A stretch of DNA of 64,000 nucleotides from Daldinia sp. FL1419 (taxonomy: Eukaryota; Ascomycota; Sordariomycetes; Xylariales; Hypoxylaceae). The first letter of the stretch is position 1, and each line of letters opens with the position of its first letter. The notes under the pieces are model-generated. The model saw nothing but the letters and a program-made list of their open reading frames with translations, was not told the DNA's origin and did no database searches. Below, one piece after another: positions 34,157 through 46,996 of this stretch. The DNA lies in assembly GCA_025201765.1 (NCBI GenBank), contig MU623396.1, forward strand, positions 1 through 64,000, written 5' to 3'. The translations under genes and the position numbers were made by a program.

Positions 34157-34443
34157 ACAATGAATTACGTACTATAGTTCGATATGACGCTTACACTCTT
34201 GTTTGGTGGTGGACAATAGGTCTCACGATGGTACGTGCAGTTGCGAGAATCGTCTGGAATCTTCCAATAAAAATCCATCTTCCGCATAGAATCTTCTACA
34301 GTTTCGCAGCAATTCGCAACTTTGATCACGCCATCTAACCCTTCCAATTTACCAATTAAGAGAACTTATCTAGAACTAGAATCAATAATCCAATAACTCC
34401 TTCGAAATTATCACGACTATTCCACGCATCTTCCCAGAGTAGT

Positions 34444-34650
34444 TGTCAAGTTGGTTCACGGTAGCAGAATGGCGTCAAAATTGATGCTCCATAGGTTTAA
34501 CATGAAATTCACCTACTTAGGTATCTACTTAACTTGTTTAATATTTTTTCTATTTTCATAGTTCAAATTGTTGTAATAAATATTACTGTCGTATAAATTT
34601 CCGCGTTAGGGCATCAATTTTGACGCCATTCTCCGTAACCTGGTTGTCTT
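34444..34650. mobile_element. Candidate MITE with 22-bp perfect inverted repeats
   Basis: 34466-34487 and 34611-34632 are a perfect 22-bp inverted repeat (AGAATGGCGTCAAAATTGAT plus GC), separated by 123 AT-rich bases. Outside the perfect arms the similarity continues with small gaps (GGTTCACGG on the left against GGTTACGG on the right complement). There is no coding capacity. This is the structure of a short non-autonomous DNA transposon; the exact ends and target-site duplication are unresolved. Confidence 0.55.
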
Positions 34651-36014
34651 CTGAACAGGTGCGCGAAGCGTGCTGCTGAGAGGATTGAGAAAGTGGGTTT
34701 TAGTAGGAACTCTGAGACTCTAGAGCTTTCTCTGGAATTCCGTGGCTTGGAAGAGATTGTGGCTTGGTGGCTGGGTGGCTGGGTAAAACCCCCTATCCCG
34801 GAATTTATTCGGACCGTCCTCTTCTTCATTTCCAATCCGCAAGAGCTCTTGCCTCATCTACGATATGGCTGTGGTGGCTAAGTTAGTAATAATAAGATAG
34901 CTGGGTGGCGGTGCAATCTAAGTTTCAACTGATGATTCAGCCCTAGTTACATACATAACTCTTCTCTCTTCTCTGTTCATAGTGTGGTGCGTGCGGTGTG
35001 CGCTTAATCATCAAAGGATACTAAAAGTCTTGGCAGGGGTCCCATCTTGGCCGGCCGGTATCCGTGTGCGAATCATGACGTCACCCCTCCGGCTAGAATC
35101 GAAACCCGGGCAAACCCAGGTGTAACCCTTTTTTATTGATTTTTGATTTTTTTTCTTCTCCATCGCCAAATTTGCCCATCCTCCATACCGAAGCTTACGT
35201 AGTAACATAACCAGTATGTAGATCTTAACCCCCGTCGCCCCCCCGCATGCACGCACCGAATTGGTAATTACTCGAGTGAGCACGTGAATATGGGGATTGG
35301 CTAACCGCGCAGAATGCTTGTTTACTTGCGATGACGTTGCTCTGCAGTCCATATTTTGCAATACCACGGTTCCCTTTTTGCGGATATGACGCCGGTGGCT
35401 CCCCTTTCTTTGACGCTGGCATATTATTTTGACCCCATCTTGGTGTATACATAGTACACCTATGCTACCTACCTAGGTAATAGTATATGGACACTGGACA
35501 CATACAATACATGTCATCTTAGCACCGAGCAGGGGTATGGTTGTGTCTCGAGGCAATCTGGGGCTGTCTTATGGTCTCTTTCGGGCTAATGATGACCATG
35601 AGGGTCTGGGGAAGATCAATAACAAATACTAAAAATGCTCAACGACGTTCCATAAAGATACGGTCAATGTGCTTGGCAATCCCCCCAATCACGTAGGCAT
35701 GGTTCGATAATGACGATGCTTACGCAAATGGCGTTTCCATCGTGTTTCTCCTTCATTATACCTATACTATAGAGCACTGTAACCGTCGACTCGCTGTGGG
35801 GCGCTATCTATAGTACAATATCATGAGGCGCCACTTTTCTCGTCAAGGCGTGTATATACAACAACATGATGTGGGTGTAAGCTAGCATCATCATTCTTTT
35901 TTTTCCTTCTCGCTTCGTTTGCTACGCTCAGCATAGCTAGCCGAGGCTAGCTCGACCTTTTGCCACGTTTCTTGGATTCATGGCTCGCGCCTGTCGCAAT
36001 GGGACTCGCTGTCG

Positions 36015-38139
36015 TCATCGGTAAGGGGGAGGCATTGTCGGCGGCGGGTATCCTGCAACCATCGGCATACCCGGTCGTGCACCCATGGGCATTGGCGCAG
36101 GGCTCTGGATGCGGTTGAACAGTCCAATCAGCCTCCTACCAACCGTCGGCTCTAGCTCCGTCCCATCTCTCGCGATCTTGACCTCCCTGTTTGAGTTCCA
36201 AGGATTTCGTAATCCGCGTGTTCGGTAGAATGGCAATCTCGTAGTCGATAGCCATTCAAGCTTGAAAGGCTTGCCCCATGCCTTATTGGGTCCGCCTTCG
36301 CCATCCTGGCCACTCTTCGCGCTAGCCGAGTCTTCGGATTCCTCCCCATCGATCATTCCGTCCGTATCTTCCCGTTCCACTTCCCAAAATATTGTTCCTC
36401 GTGCCGAGTCGTCAATGATTCGTCCCCTCGGGCAAGTGTCGGTAGCTTCAGTTGGGATAGCCTTGGGGAGATCCAGGTTGTTTGTAGCCTGCGCTTTGGG
36501 TGCAAATTCGATAGCGGCCGCTGGATCATCATTGATGGGCGAAGTCATCCTGGCATAGCCAAAGTATTCTCCTGATTTGTTTGCAGAGAATACCAAATAA
36601 ACATTATCAACTGCCTATTTGTAAAACTTGTTAGACTATAGTATGCAACAAAACTTATGTAGCCGTGAATAGCACTTACTTTAAATGCATTATTCAATAT
36701 TTCTTCATTATGTGACTGGGTTGCCCACACGCCGGTTCTAACGCTGAGTTCCAAATCTTCCACCGTAAGACTTTTAAGTATGAAAAACTTGTCTCGTTGT
36801 GCACTCCCATCACTGTTGGGTGCGTTTCTCGGTTCTGGTTGCGTGTCGGATGTTGATGTTGGTGGTTCTGGAGGATTATCCTGTGAATTTTTTGTAGACC
36901 CGGTAGATGTGTTTTTCGTGCCTGGAGAAGTTGCTGCTGGTCCCGTAGGAGCCGTCTGACCACCTGCTCCTTCAACTGTACTCTTACGTAGTCGGCTAAC
37001 TAGTCGTACTGACTGGAATTTTGAATCGTGAAGCTTTTGCTGAGCTGCAATACAGCTTTGCTCATCTTTGAAATTAGCAAATGCACAGTTACTTTTCGAA
37101 ATTAGAAAGAGTGATTCCAGTCCTGTCGCTTCTTTGCATACGTGGTGTACTAGGCTCATCAAATCGGTCTGCGGAGGTAAATTTCCTATCCAGATAGCAT
37201 GACCTAGACAGCTTCAGTATTATTAAATTTCTATAAGTAGCGGCAACGAAAACACTCACCGCTTTGTCGAGGCTTCCTCGGGGGTCCTCGGACAATATTG
37301 GACCGCGTCTCTGGGGACACTAAGAAGACACATCATTAGCGATTTTAAAACACCTCATCTAAGACTAAGACAGTCGTACTATCGCCCCTAACAGAATTCG
37401 CAAACACGCCTGTCTGATCGTTTCCGTGCAATGGTGACTGGCCTCTTGGATCACTCGATGTTCCATCCGCTAAGAGGTACTGTCCTGGTGCCACCTGGCC
37501 ATGAAGAGCAGATTGTGGAGACGGAAATTGGTTCGATGTAGGATAATAGTAACCGGCGGGAAGAGCATGTTGAGACTGGTTCATCATGACTGGGCTCGAA
37601 TAGTAGCTTAGGCTATGACGAGGGGACAGGCTCGGTTGTTGGGATGCCTGGTGCTGTTGCTGCGACGGCGGTAAGTGGGCGTTGTAATACGGCGCCATCT
37701 GCGGATGTTGGGCAACATAGTAGGGTTGACCTCCCAGTTGGGCCATATTTGGAGGACCTGCAAATTGTGCTACTTGGGGTATAGGCGGAATCATGTTAGA
37801 TGATGGACCAGCATTAAATCGTTGAGGAAGCTGTCCTGGATTATAGGTAGGCCTATATCCAGGTTGAGGAAGTGCGCTGGCCATCGCAGTCATATTGTAT
37901 GGTCCCTGGCGGCCATGTCCTTGGACGTGAGACATATCGAGTTGGCCCGAGTATACATTGGGGGATGGGCCGTAGAGTTGCTGGTACTGGGCTTGGAAAG
38001 CAGGGTCATTTGCGGAACTTTGACGATGCGACAATGTCGGTCGCCCTTCATTCTGATTGCGTCCTTGATGGACGCCGCCGACACCTTCTCCAGTCGCAAA
38101 CTCGCTGTTTGCCGCCGAAGGCGGTGGGACATCTTCCAT
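36015..38139 (-). CDS. RRM + YTH domain RNA-binding protein (m6A-reader-like), 4 exons
   Basis: Predicted 647 residues. Exons on the minus strand: 38139-37380, 37319-37260, 37203-36680, 36614-36015; the first donor (GTACGA at 37379) was chosen because only it keeps phase with the 60-nt exon 2. The N-terminal 250 residues are Gln/Pro/Tyr-rich low complexity, prone to condensates. An RRM follows (HAIWIGNLPPQTD as RNP2-like, CAFANF as RNP1-like), then the YTH domain: FFILKSLTVEDLELSV, GVWATQSHNEEILNNAF with the first cage Trp, FSANKSGEYFGYARM, and FKLEWLSTTRLPF with the distal cage region. YTH domains bind N6-methyladenosine in RNA; a role in mRNA fate is inferred. The C-terminus is Pro-rich (PPPTMPPPYR). 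Confidence 0.9.
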
Positions 38140-41100
38140 TGGGTCTCACCAGAGGCCGAGGTATAATTTTGGCGGCCGGAGAGGAATATCGTTCGTCAGG
38201 TGCTGGCAACTTTTACTTTAAACCTATAGACAACTCGAGCAGACTTAGTCTTCTAATACTGCCTTGACAGACAAGGTGTAATGAGGCGTCCCGGTAAACC
38301 CTAAATTGTTTGAAGTCTAAGGATCCTGATGAGGCTAGGGAAACAAGTGATAGGTAGTCATGTGCGGTGTGGCGCAAATCAACGAAGGCTGAGCGGTAGT
38401 CGACCGGGGCGTGACCAAGATCCGGGCGGTTCTTGACAAGGTAGTAGATCGGTATGGAACAGAGGTCTCGCGTACCTTTCTAGTGGCACCACAACGCAGC
38501 GATTGGGTGATTATACTTGTGGGAAATTCGATGGATCTGCCTCTCCAAGTGTCCAATCCCAAGATGAAATCAGATCGGACGCAGGGATAACATAAAAATC
38601 CATAGGCCCGTAAGCTGGAAAACTATGGGGTACTGAGGAGAGGGAATTGGGCTTCCCGGGATGAAAAATTTCGACTACTAATGGGGAGCGACTATGTACG
38701 GGTATTTGGTATCCCGTGCCTGTCTAACGTCTAGGGGAAGGACTCGAAGAGCTCGACGGTATGTGATTACCGAGAAGGCTAAGTGTCCGTGTTACAAGTT
38801 GGGTCCGAGTAGTTATCCTCTCAGTCCTGCGGTCATGGCCGTAGGAAGATATGTCACGTAGGGTAGGTAAATGGGGATATCGACAAGAATATTAGACGAT
38901 GTGGCTAATTAGGATGCCCATGTGGCCCGACGTGACTTTTTACAATCCCGGTCCATTAGGGCATCAAGCAGAAGCGGTCATTATGTAACGACAATCTTTA
39001 CCTTTTCTTTCGGTATGTATGCAGTATGGTATGAGGGAAAACATCATGAGACAACTTCAAGAAACATTACAAGGAAGTTGACGACTCGCGGCAATGCAGG
39101 TGGCCAAAAGCTAGTCTTGTCAAGCTTACCTAGACATGGCTGCGAAGTCTAAGTTGGTAGTACAAGAGTACTTGGTAGGGCCTTACCAGACGACGAACCA
39201 GACAGTCGAAATAATGCAGGAGTATCCCGGCTTCGAAGCCCCCCCGGGGGTGAATGGGTTCACAGCGGATGGACCCAGATAGACAACGGAAGCCGAACGA
39301 AGCGTTGGGAGTCTGGGAGTAGGAAGGAGTAACAAGAGTAGCCAATAAGCTAAGACGGGTGCCAATAGCCAGGAAACGAAAATTGGGGACAGAAGAGATG
39401 GGAATTTGCAGTAGGCCGGTGGTGTTTCGCCTGGCGCCGTTTTTTCGCCACCAGGCCCTTGGGTCTTCTTTTTTGGGGGTCCATGGGGTCCATGGGGTCC
39501 CATGAATCCTCTCTGAGGCCTAGTTATTACTGATCCCTTTCGCAGGACATGTCCCAATATCCCAATTCCCGGCTCACTAACTCAGCCACAAAAGGTCTGG
39601 CCGGGCCTTCAGCAAGGTGAGTCTCGTACGAATGTGAGCCTCCATGGGATTGTCAGATCCGTGATGCCGATCTCGTCACAAAAACCAGTTCGGTACCAAT
39701 TGCATTTAAAATCTGAATGAGAATCTGCTCCTGGGTACGGCCATTTAAACGGGTTGCGGCTGTTACTATGGCCGAACCAATCCTACATAGAGCCGAAGCG
39801 ATCCAGGAACGACGAAGTAATCCAGCAACGCTTGCAGCGGAGCGGAACGGCATCTAATAATCTCGGACGCTACTCGAGACGACTAAGTTTACCTTGAGTG
39901 TTGGGCTCTGTTGAACTGAGCGCCGTCTTTTTCCAACGGGGTATGAACGGAACACAAGACGAATTCCTCTCAACTGTCTAGTCTAAACCTTCCAGGCCGT
40001 TGTACCCCCACGAAGGGCGCACCGGCGTACTCAGATGGGCCCTCGTAGCGTTGGTCATTCAGGTAGGTAGGGTACCTAGCTGGAGAAAGGTAGCGAGGTC
40101 CCGCTACAATACAAAAAAGCAATTCCAGAATAATCGGGACACCTCGGCATGGTGTATAATACAACAACCCTAGACAGGCCAGGCCGAGTAGTAGATCTTT
40201 TTAAAACTTCAAGAGAAGTATCCCCCCGTAATGCGACTGCAACAGTTGCAACTGAAAGGAGCTATATAATTTCACCCATCCATCCATCCCGACGATTAAT
40301 AAGTAAAGCTCCCGAGTTAGTAAATAAAGAAGTCTTGGTCAGTAGTGCATTAAAAGCTACCTTGGGTAACTATCGCTGTTGTAATTGTTGTTATGCTGTG
40401 GCCCGTGTGATTGAATGCCCTTGCCAGGTAATGGTGGAGGATGAAGATCTGCGAATCTGATCGGCAAGCCTGGTTGCTAATGATGAAATGGGAACCCAGA
40501 CCTCGGACTGAGCCGCAATCGACTTTCTGTCGGATTGTCGCAATTGGGATCGGGGAAATTGGTGTTTTCCCATCTCATCCACCCCCCCTCCCCCTTTCTC
40601 CCTGGTCGGTGTGGAGATTGCTGATCCCTGGACCTTAGCGGGCGATGATGTCGATGATGAAATTCTTTTCTCAACTTGGTTCTTTCATGAACTTTGAGAC
40701 ATTGACGTCGTATCATACATATGAGGCGATTTTTCTTTTTCTTTGAGTATCATGTATGGTCTCCGGGGGAAACGTCAATGATGTTTTAAGGTGAGATTTT
40801 ATTAAGTGTCCACCGGTTTGATGTTTATTTCCTTTTCATTGCTTATCATTGGGCACAATTGTATAATTGTATAACCGTAGATGATACATGATGTATCTAA
40901 AAACGCGCTTAATGATGTACCTAGTACGGATCCATACCCGGATAATATATGCGTATCTTTACTTATTTTACTCACGTCCGATGTACATACACTAAGTTAG
41001 ATACTGCATAATACGTATCGCATGTATTCTACGCTGGGTAACATACCGGTAGTGCAAGGGATATTATCTAGGTTGCCAGGTATATACGCACATACCTTAC

Positions 41101-41982
41101 TACATAAAGTAGCCAGAATCGCCAGAGTCGCATTAGACATTTCTAATGCGGAGAGGTGTCAGGCCACAAACCCGAACGATGATCGACACTGTTTAACTTC
41201 TACAATTGTATATCAGAACACACCCCATTGAGATATGATGAGTACGTCTATGGAACTAGCTACCTAATGGACCCTAGTACTTACAATGCTTACATGTACC
41301 TGTGGCTCTTGTGTAACTCGGAGACGCCTTCGCATCAGATTTCCTTTTTAACTCCGAAAAAAAAAGAGCTACAATGAGGCGAGTGTAGTAGAGTTTTCTA
41401 TCTTCTAGTTAGTGTATACTAACCTAGACCCTTTACCCAACATACTATTTTAACTCGCCCTACTTTTTTACTTTTAACTTACATTAGGTAACCTTACTTT
41501 CATCTAATTTAGATTCTATTCGAAATACCTACTTCTATCGCGCAACCACTACTATTATTATGATTAATTCACTGTCTTCGGCCATAATATTCTTACTTCT
41601 CTTTCGTATACATGAACCATTTACGTACATTTATGCATTTGCCACGTTTCCTGTTCTGTATTATACTCCGCTATTTCCCTGATATCCATGTCTATCCTTA
41701 TACTAACTAGTATAATACGACTTACATACATTTAACCTGGTAGGTCTGGGTATATGTAGAGCATGCCACTGGCTAGCTTTTATCTTTAGTAACGAACATG
41801 TTAGTGTCTTATGCATGCTGCAGCCATGCGCATTATTACAAGCATTAGCTGGTAAACCTAGTTGGGTATCCGTTGAGGCACCTGCCACGTAAGGGATTAA
41901 AACTGAGCTGCTGGGTTGGGTATGCCTTTGAATATCACTAGCAGCGCCACAGCCGTACGATCCGTTTTACACCGTTGCGAAC

Positions 41983-42012
41983 GTTCCAGTTCCAGTTCCA
42001 GTTCCAGTTCCA
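41983..42012. repeat. (GTTCCA)5 hexamer repeat
   Basis: Five perfect hexamers followed by degenerate copies up to about 42031. Non-coding context. Confidence 0.8.
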
Positions 42013-43155
42013 ATTTCCAGCTTCAGCTCCAGTCTCGATTATTGTTCCCACCTAGCTATCCATTGCTTACCCCTAGCCCAGGCACTCAAAATCCACAATA
42101 GTAGTATTGCATTCGATCTTGTTTTCTGGGGAGGGGTCTCAACTACCTAAGTCGTTGCTAAAAAGCGAAAAACCTAACCTAATCCCCCCCCGTGATACTT
42201 TAAAAGGGATACTCTTATACCGAAAACATATAAGTACATCTTTCGGGCTACTGTATAAATAAAACCACATTTGCTATACGGAGACTTTGCTCCGGGCGGA
42301 GAACGTATTTGTGCTACCAGCCGGTTCCAGAACTTTGAAAATAACGTCTATATCCGAAATGAATTTGTATCCTCATTTTACGTGCCGTGAGCAAAAAATA
42401 AAATTAAAAAAAAGGAGCCAAGGTTCTCGGGAGGCGCTACGTATAAAACCTACAAGGCTGTACTCAGGTACTTACTCGGGTATAGCAAATCAATACCGTG
42501 GGTTTGGTTTTACACTACACGAACGCCCGGTGGATTGTGTTACCTGGTTACACGCCCATAAGGTACCTACGTTACTTAAAATGGCAAGGTTACAGTATAC
42601 GCTGTAAGTTGTTGCTGAGCAGGTGGCCCCCGGAGGAAGCTCGCATGTGATCCGTTCCGTTCTGTCCGTGAGATCTACAAGAGCGGTTACCAGAAATAAT
42701 ATGCCGATGACAGCCTGGTTGACTTATTTTGTAACACAACTCAGCCTCACTTTTCCACTTTGGTATATCTTTACTTCCAATCCCTATGCCCTCATGATTA
42801 TCATAGACACCTCTGGATCTTTTCCCTAGATGATCGACCTTGCCACTGTATTATGCAGTTCCCAAACATTCTCAAATGACCAGCAGACTTGAACCTGTCA
42901 ATCCACCCACCAATCTGGTACATCTCGGCCCTCGACAATGCAGTGAAATACGAGCTCGATATAACCATTTCAGGGAGTGATCTACGGTACGGGAATTTCC
43001 CGATACCAAAATACAATATACCGTTTATAAACCCAATGGGATTGTTAGCCTTCTAGCCAAATCAATTGAATTCGTAAGCTCGCCTCGACGGGTAAGAAGG
43101 CACCTAGGAGGCCTCGGAAAACTCCATGACATCTTCTACGGAGGTATCCTTGGAA

Positions 43156-43184
43156 TTTTTTTTTTTTTTTTTTAAAAAAAAAAA
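43156..43184. repeat. T18-A11 homopolymer junction
   Basis: Eighteen T directly followed by eleven A. It could be a hairpin-prone tract or the fused ends of two insertions. Confidence 0.85.
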
Positions 43185-46123
43185 GTAGATCATTCTTGCC
43201 GCTTCACTAGCACTTATTTGCCCGCCTCGCTTGCTTCGTCGGAATTAAGGACTTATAAGCGACTATTTCCCATCCGAAGCTTCTTGGCTAAAGTTGGTGA
43301 GTTGGTGAGCTGTAGCACGAATGATCGAGTACGGCGAGTCCATTTTAGATAGCCTTTTAGAAAGAATCTCGATGGAATGAAGTGTGTTCTACTGGTGATC
43401 ATGTGATAATTATTGGTGATATATTGGACACGATATGGTATCACGGTTTACGGCTTATTCATGTTGCACGATTACTCGTAATTAAACACCATGATTTATC
43501 TTGATATAGTTAACTATCTTTGAAACTTAAATGGGTTGCTATTTTCGGATTTAATTTAAAAATCGCCAAATACTTGTTCTCGAAACCTTCTAACCTAGGA
43601 ACAATAACTTTGGCTATTTCGCCTTCTACTCCACCTTGTTAGCCCGAACTTCCAAAGCCTAGGCTATATATCGAGCAACAAGACCAGTCCTAACTCACTC
43701 TGGAAGGAAGCTCGAGCCGCGGAGATTAGAAAGCAACCACGTGGGACCAGCCGTGATTGGTATGTAAATCGTGGGGGAGGCTCAGACGAAGCACACTTGT
43801 GATGCATACTAAAATAAGCGTCTCAACTCTTGACGTGGATCTGACATCTCGATAAGGTGGCGTAAGACAACGGCTTTCCCGTCTGTCTGGGATATACCTA
43901 GATGTTTGCGTTACTTACCGTCAGCCACAAGGCGACAACCTTGAAAGGCCAAGCAAACGAAGGTTAGAGCTCTCCCCTCCAGTTAAGCTTATAATCCGAC
44001 CATAGCGAGACTGCACGATCGGCCGCACCAGCCGGCTCATTGTGGCAACTCAACGGTTGGCTCTGTATACCTAGATAGAGCTCTTCTACATAAATTGGAG
44101 GGAGTCTAGTATTGTCGACTTCTTTGCCTAACGCGGCCACTAATGATATACGCCCTCCATTAAGGCTCGCTAGTGGTTTCGCATAAGCGAATCGATTGCC
44201 GTAGTCTTTACGTACTGGCATATTCCTGGATCAACCAGTCGTGCCATTTCATTCCGGTTCGGGCTACACTCCGAGAGTTATATGAATAAGGTTGAGCTAA
44301 TCCCGGCTCATGGTAGTCTACGTAAAAGGTTAAGATAAGTTTGATCCTATGCGACTTGTGCCCAACCCGGACGAATCTTCAAGGTAGGGCCGAAAAGGGA
44401 CAGCTTCGAGCTAGAACATATCCGGGGGTATTGATCCGCAGGACTTCGGATTGATCACCCATGCTAAAAATCCGTGGTAATTTCGATCGCTCGCCTTGCC
44501 ACTCGATCTACTGGTACCATCTTACCGGGTCGATAATCCCCCCGAGGAAAATGCATGTTGGTTCCCTCGGTCTCTCGAATTTTCACTCTTACATCGACTT
44601 GGACGACTCGGCTCGACGCGTTCTAACCGGAGAAGTCCGAAGGGATAGCCTTTAGATATGATCCAAATTGAAAATTCGGAGGACCGCCGGGGCCGAATAA
44701 TTCACGTGGATTTGTCGTGTTGTCTCTTCTGGGCGGACAGTGGCATGACTTTCCCGGGGTATTCGGGGGTGGTCCGGTCAGCTGACATAACGGGATCACG
44801 GTCCGCCAATCGCTACTCGGGATCCGCCGGCCACCTATCGTATGGACCGAATTACATCGTAGTACCGAGCCGCAACGACCCTTCTAGCCCTCGTATTTAT
44901 AAGGCAGGTGCTGCACCAATCAGTTCATAATTAGATTTCCCCCATACTATTTGTTCGGCATAGGTCATTTGAGAACGAGACTCGTTGAAAGATTTTCACG
45001 TCAACGAGACCCAGAGCTGGGATCGGTGTCGGTTCTACAATTGGACATCTAAGAGATAATTGCGCGTTACATGGCTGCAACGTCTAGGAACTTCTGAATT
45101 TATTGATATGAGAACCACTATGCGCACCATGATCCTTGAACCGGTGAGTGTTTAACGCGTCTGTGAGTATGAGGATATTAAGCAAAACAAGTGTACCTGG
45201 GACGACCTCCAGTAAGAAGATTAAAAAATCGAACAGGAACGTATCTCATAATGTGCCTTCGGTGTGGGCACCGTAATCACGATAATGTGCGTGAACGAGA
45301 GCGACGGTGATATTGCGTATGAGTCCGGATGCAACCCGGTCGCAGATCGTAACGTATGTCCTGGAGTAGAATCCGACACATCTTCTACTCCACAAATCTA
45401 GCGCTGGGATGTGTTCAATCAGAATACAATAAAGAGCAAATGTCTTGCCATATGGGGAAGGCCCCTCATTGCTCGGACCAACGATAATTCTTGTAACTGT
45501 TACTCGCTTCTGCATCTTGTCCACACTTTGAGACACATAGCTGTTGAGTTGATGGTACCACTCGGGCTACACGAGAAGAGGTGCATAAATAGCGAATAAA
45601 CCAGTCGGACACCGGTGTATGCTCGTCAAGCATGTCTCTCATGAGGATTGTAGGATGAACGTGAGCTGGAAATATGATCTGTGTCTTAATATTTTTTATT
45701 CAAATATCATAAGTGATAGTATCTATATCGACATAAAGACACGGAATTGATTTATGGGCGTCTTATGTTACCACTGATAAGCCTATTATGGACGGCATGA
45801 AACAATTCAAATGGCGACTGGTCCATGGTTTGGAAGGCCTGGATTTTGGGCATACGGATACTTAGAGGACTAGGCGAAGACTATTGTAGCCGTAGCTAGC
45901 GTTGCTAGCTAACCAGGTAGCTATGACGGAGCCCTGACAAACAGGTACTCAATGCTACGGTTGCTGAATATTCCAGCTACAGTTACAGCTCGTTGTCATT
46001 GTTTAACTAGTTTGGATATGCCAGATAATCATAATGGTCGGTCGTGATGTATTGAAACACCAGAGAACACCGTTGCGTATGGTATAGTACACAGCCGCTT
46101 ATAACCGGAGCACCGATGATCCT

Positions 46124-46996
46124 TTAATCCTTCTTTAGCGGGAGGACCTTCTCCTCGATACCATCCTTGGTAATAATAACCACCTGCAGAGCATCACCGA
46201 CTTCGATGTGACGCTCAACCGCCGAATCGAAGGCATCCTTCACTAGTACTTCTACCTCCTCCCTGGGTAACGGAACACGTTCTCGTTCCTGTAGATCGTG
46301 GCCAGTGCCGCTTCCGGGCACGTACTGGTTCTTGAAATTGACCTGGTTGTCAAGGAAAGGCATAATCAAACTGCCCGCGGCGCCGCCAGCACGGCACTGT
46401 TCTCGCTCGTAGCTGCCGACGGGGTCGTAACTATACACAGCGCCCTTACCCTCCTCGTCGATGCCGCCCAGGATAGCGTAGACGTAGTATGGGAAGAAGC
46501 GCCTCTGGTACATGATAGTAGATAGACGCTTGGCGCAGGCGTTTACGGACATTGGCTTGCCGTGGCGATATCGGTACATCTTGCAAATAGCATCGAGTCT
46601 TTCCTTCAGCGCCTCGCCGTCTGCTGCAAATCCGACGACGGATAGCAGAATATTGGCGTCATCTTGGGATGAGTTAGACCCACCAATCTTGAATACCTTG
46701 GGCGAGTATCGTGTGTTGATGCTGTATCCTGACGTCAGACGGGTGTCGCCGGCCATAATGGCGAAGTCGGCGCCAGCGATAGCGAGGGTAGAACCACCGT
46801 TGTCGGTGTACCTGCGAGAAAGTAAATTAGATAATGCTGCACCGGAAAGAGGGTTTGATGATGCAAAGTCTCTGGATGTGGGTTAATCTTACGGGTTGAA
46901 ACGGTGTTCTCGCAGGCCGTCGATGGCATCTTTAGGAACTTCGGCAAACGAGTAGTTGGGCCCGTTTAAGACGGGGTTTTGGCTGAACATGGCCAT
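46124..46996 (-). CDS. PRE7: 20S proteasome subunit beta-6 (Pre7-like), 2 exons
   Basis: Non-catalytic beta subunit of the 20S core particle, 263 residues. Exons on the minus strand 46996-46893 and 46811-46124; GTAAGA donor and GCAG acceptor split the Pro codon of RFNPYTDNGG. Beta-6 features are the prosequence-like start MAMFSQNPVL, then DNGGSTLAIAGADF, AGDTRLTSGYSINTRY, RRFFPYYVYAILGG and YDPVGSYEREQCRAGGAA. The N-terminal Thr nucleophile is absent, as expected for beta-6. It is divergent from STT4 with about 600 bases between the starts. Confidence 0.95.

Larger units (their letters stand above)
33801..36014. other. hsp30 promoter region and gene-poor stretch with a MITE
   Basis: About 2.2 kb without a supported gene. 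It contains the hsp30 promoter elements (to about 34300), an inverted-repeat element at 34444-34650 and the 3' end of the YTH gene. The short frames at 34614-34881 and 35011-35452 have no family features. Confidence 0.5.
38140..46123. other. 8 kb region without a convincing gene
   Basis: Composition is normal, not AT-collapsed, but no frame over 130 codons has a recognisable family, and frames on opposite strands are equally long. It contains a GTTCCA hexamer repeat (41983-42012), a T18/A11 junction (43156-43184), a (CATC)n run near 40275 and a GGTCCATGG repeat near 39478-39505. It may hold decayed genes, non-coding RNAs or long regulatory regions; none can be supported by reading. Confidence 0.45.

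Noticed and set aside
35030..35110. GGTTTCGATTC on the minus strand, similar to a B-box
   Set aside because: It has an extra base in the core, no A-box at proper distance and no terminator tract.
39183..39557. 124-codon minus-strand frame with a GPHGPHGP stretch
   Set aside because: Arises from the GGTCCATGG repeat; no gene signals.
44461..45536. Several 60-96 codon frames on both strands
   Set aside because: Equal lengths on both strands, no recognisable motif, no consistent splicing.
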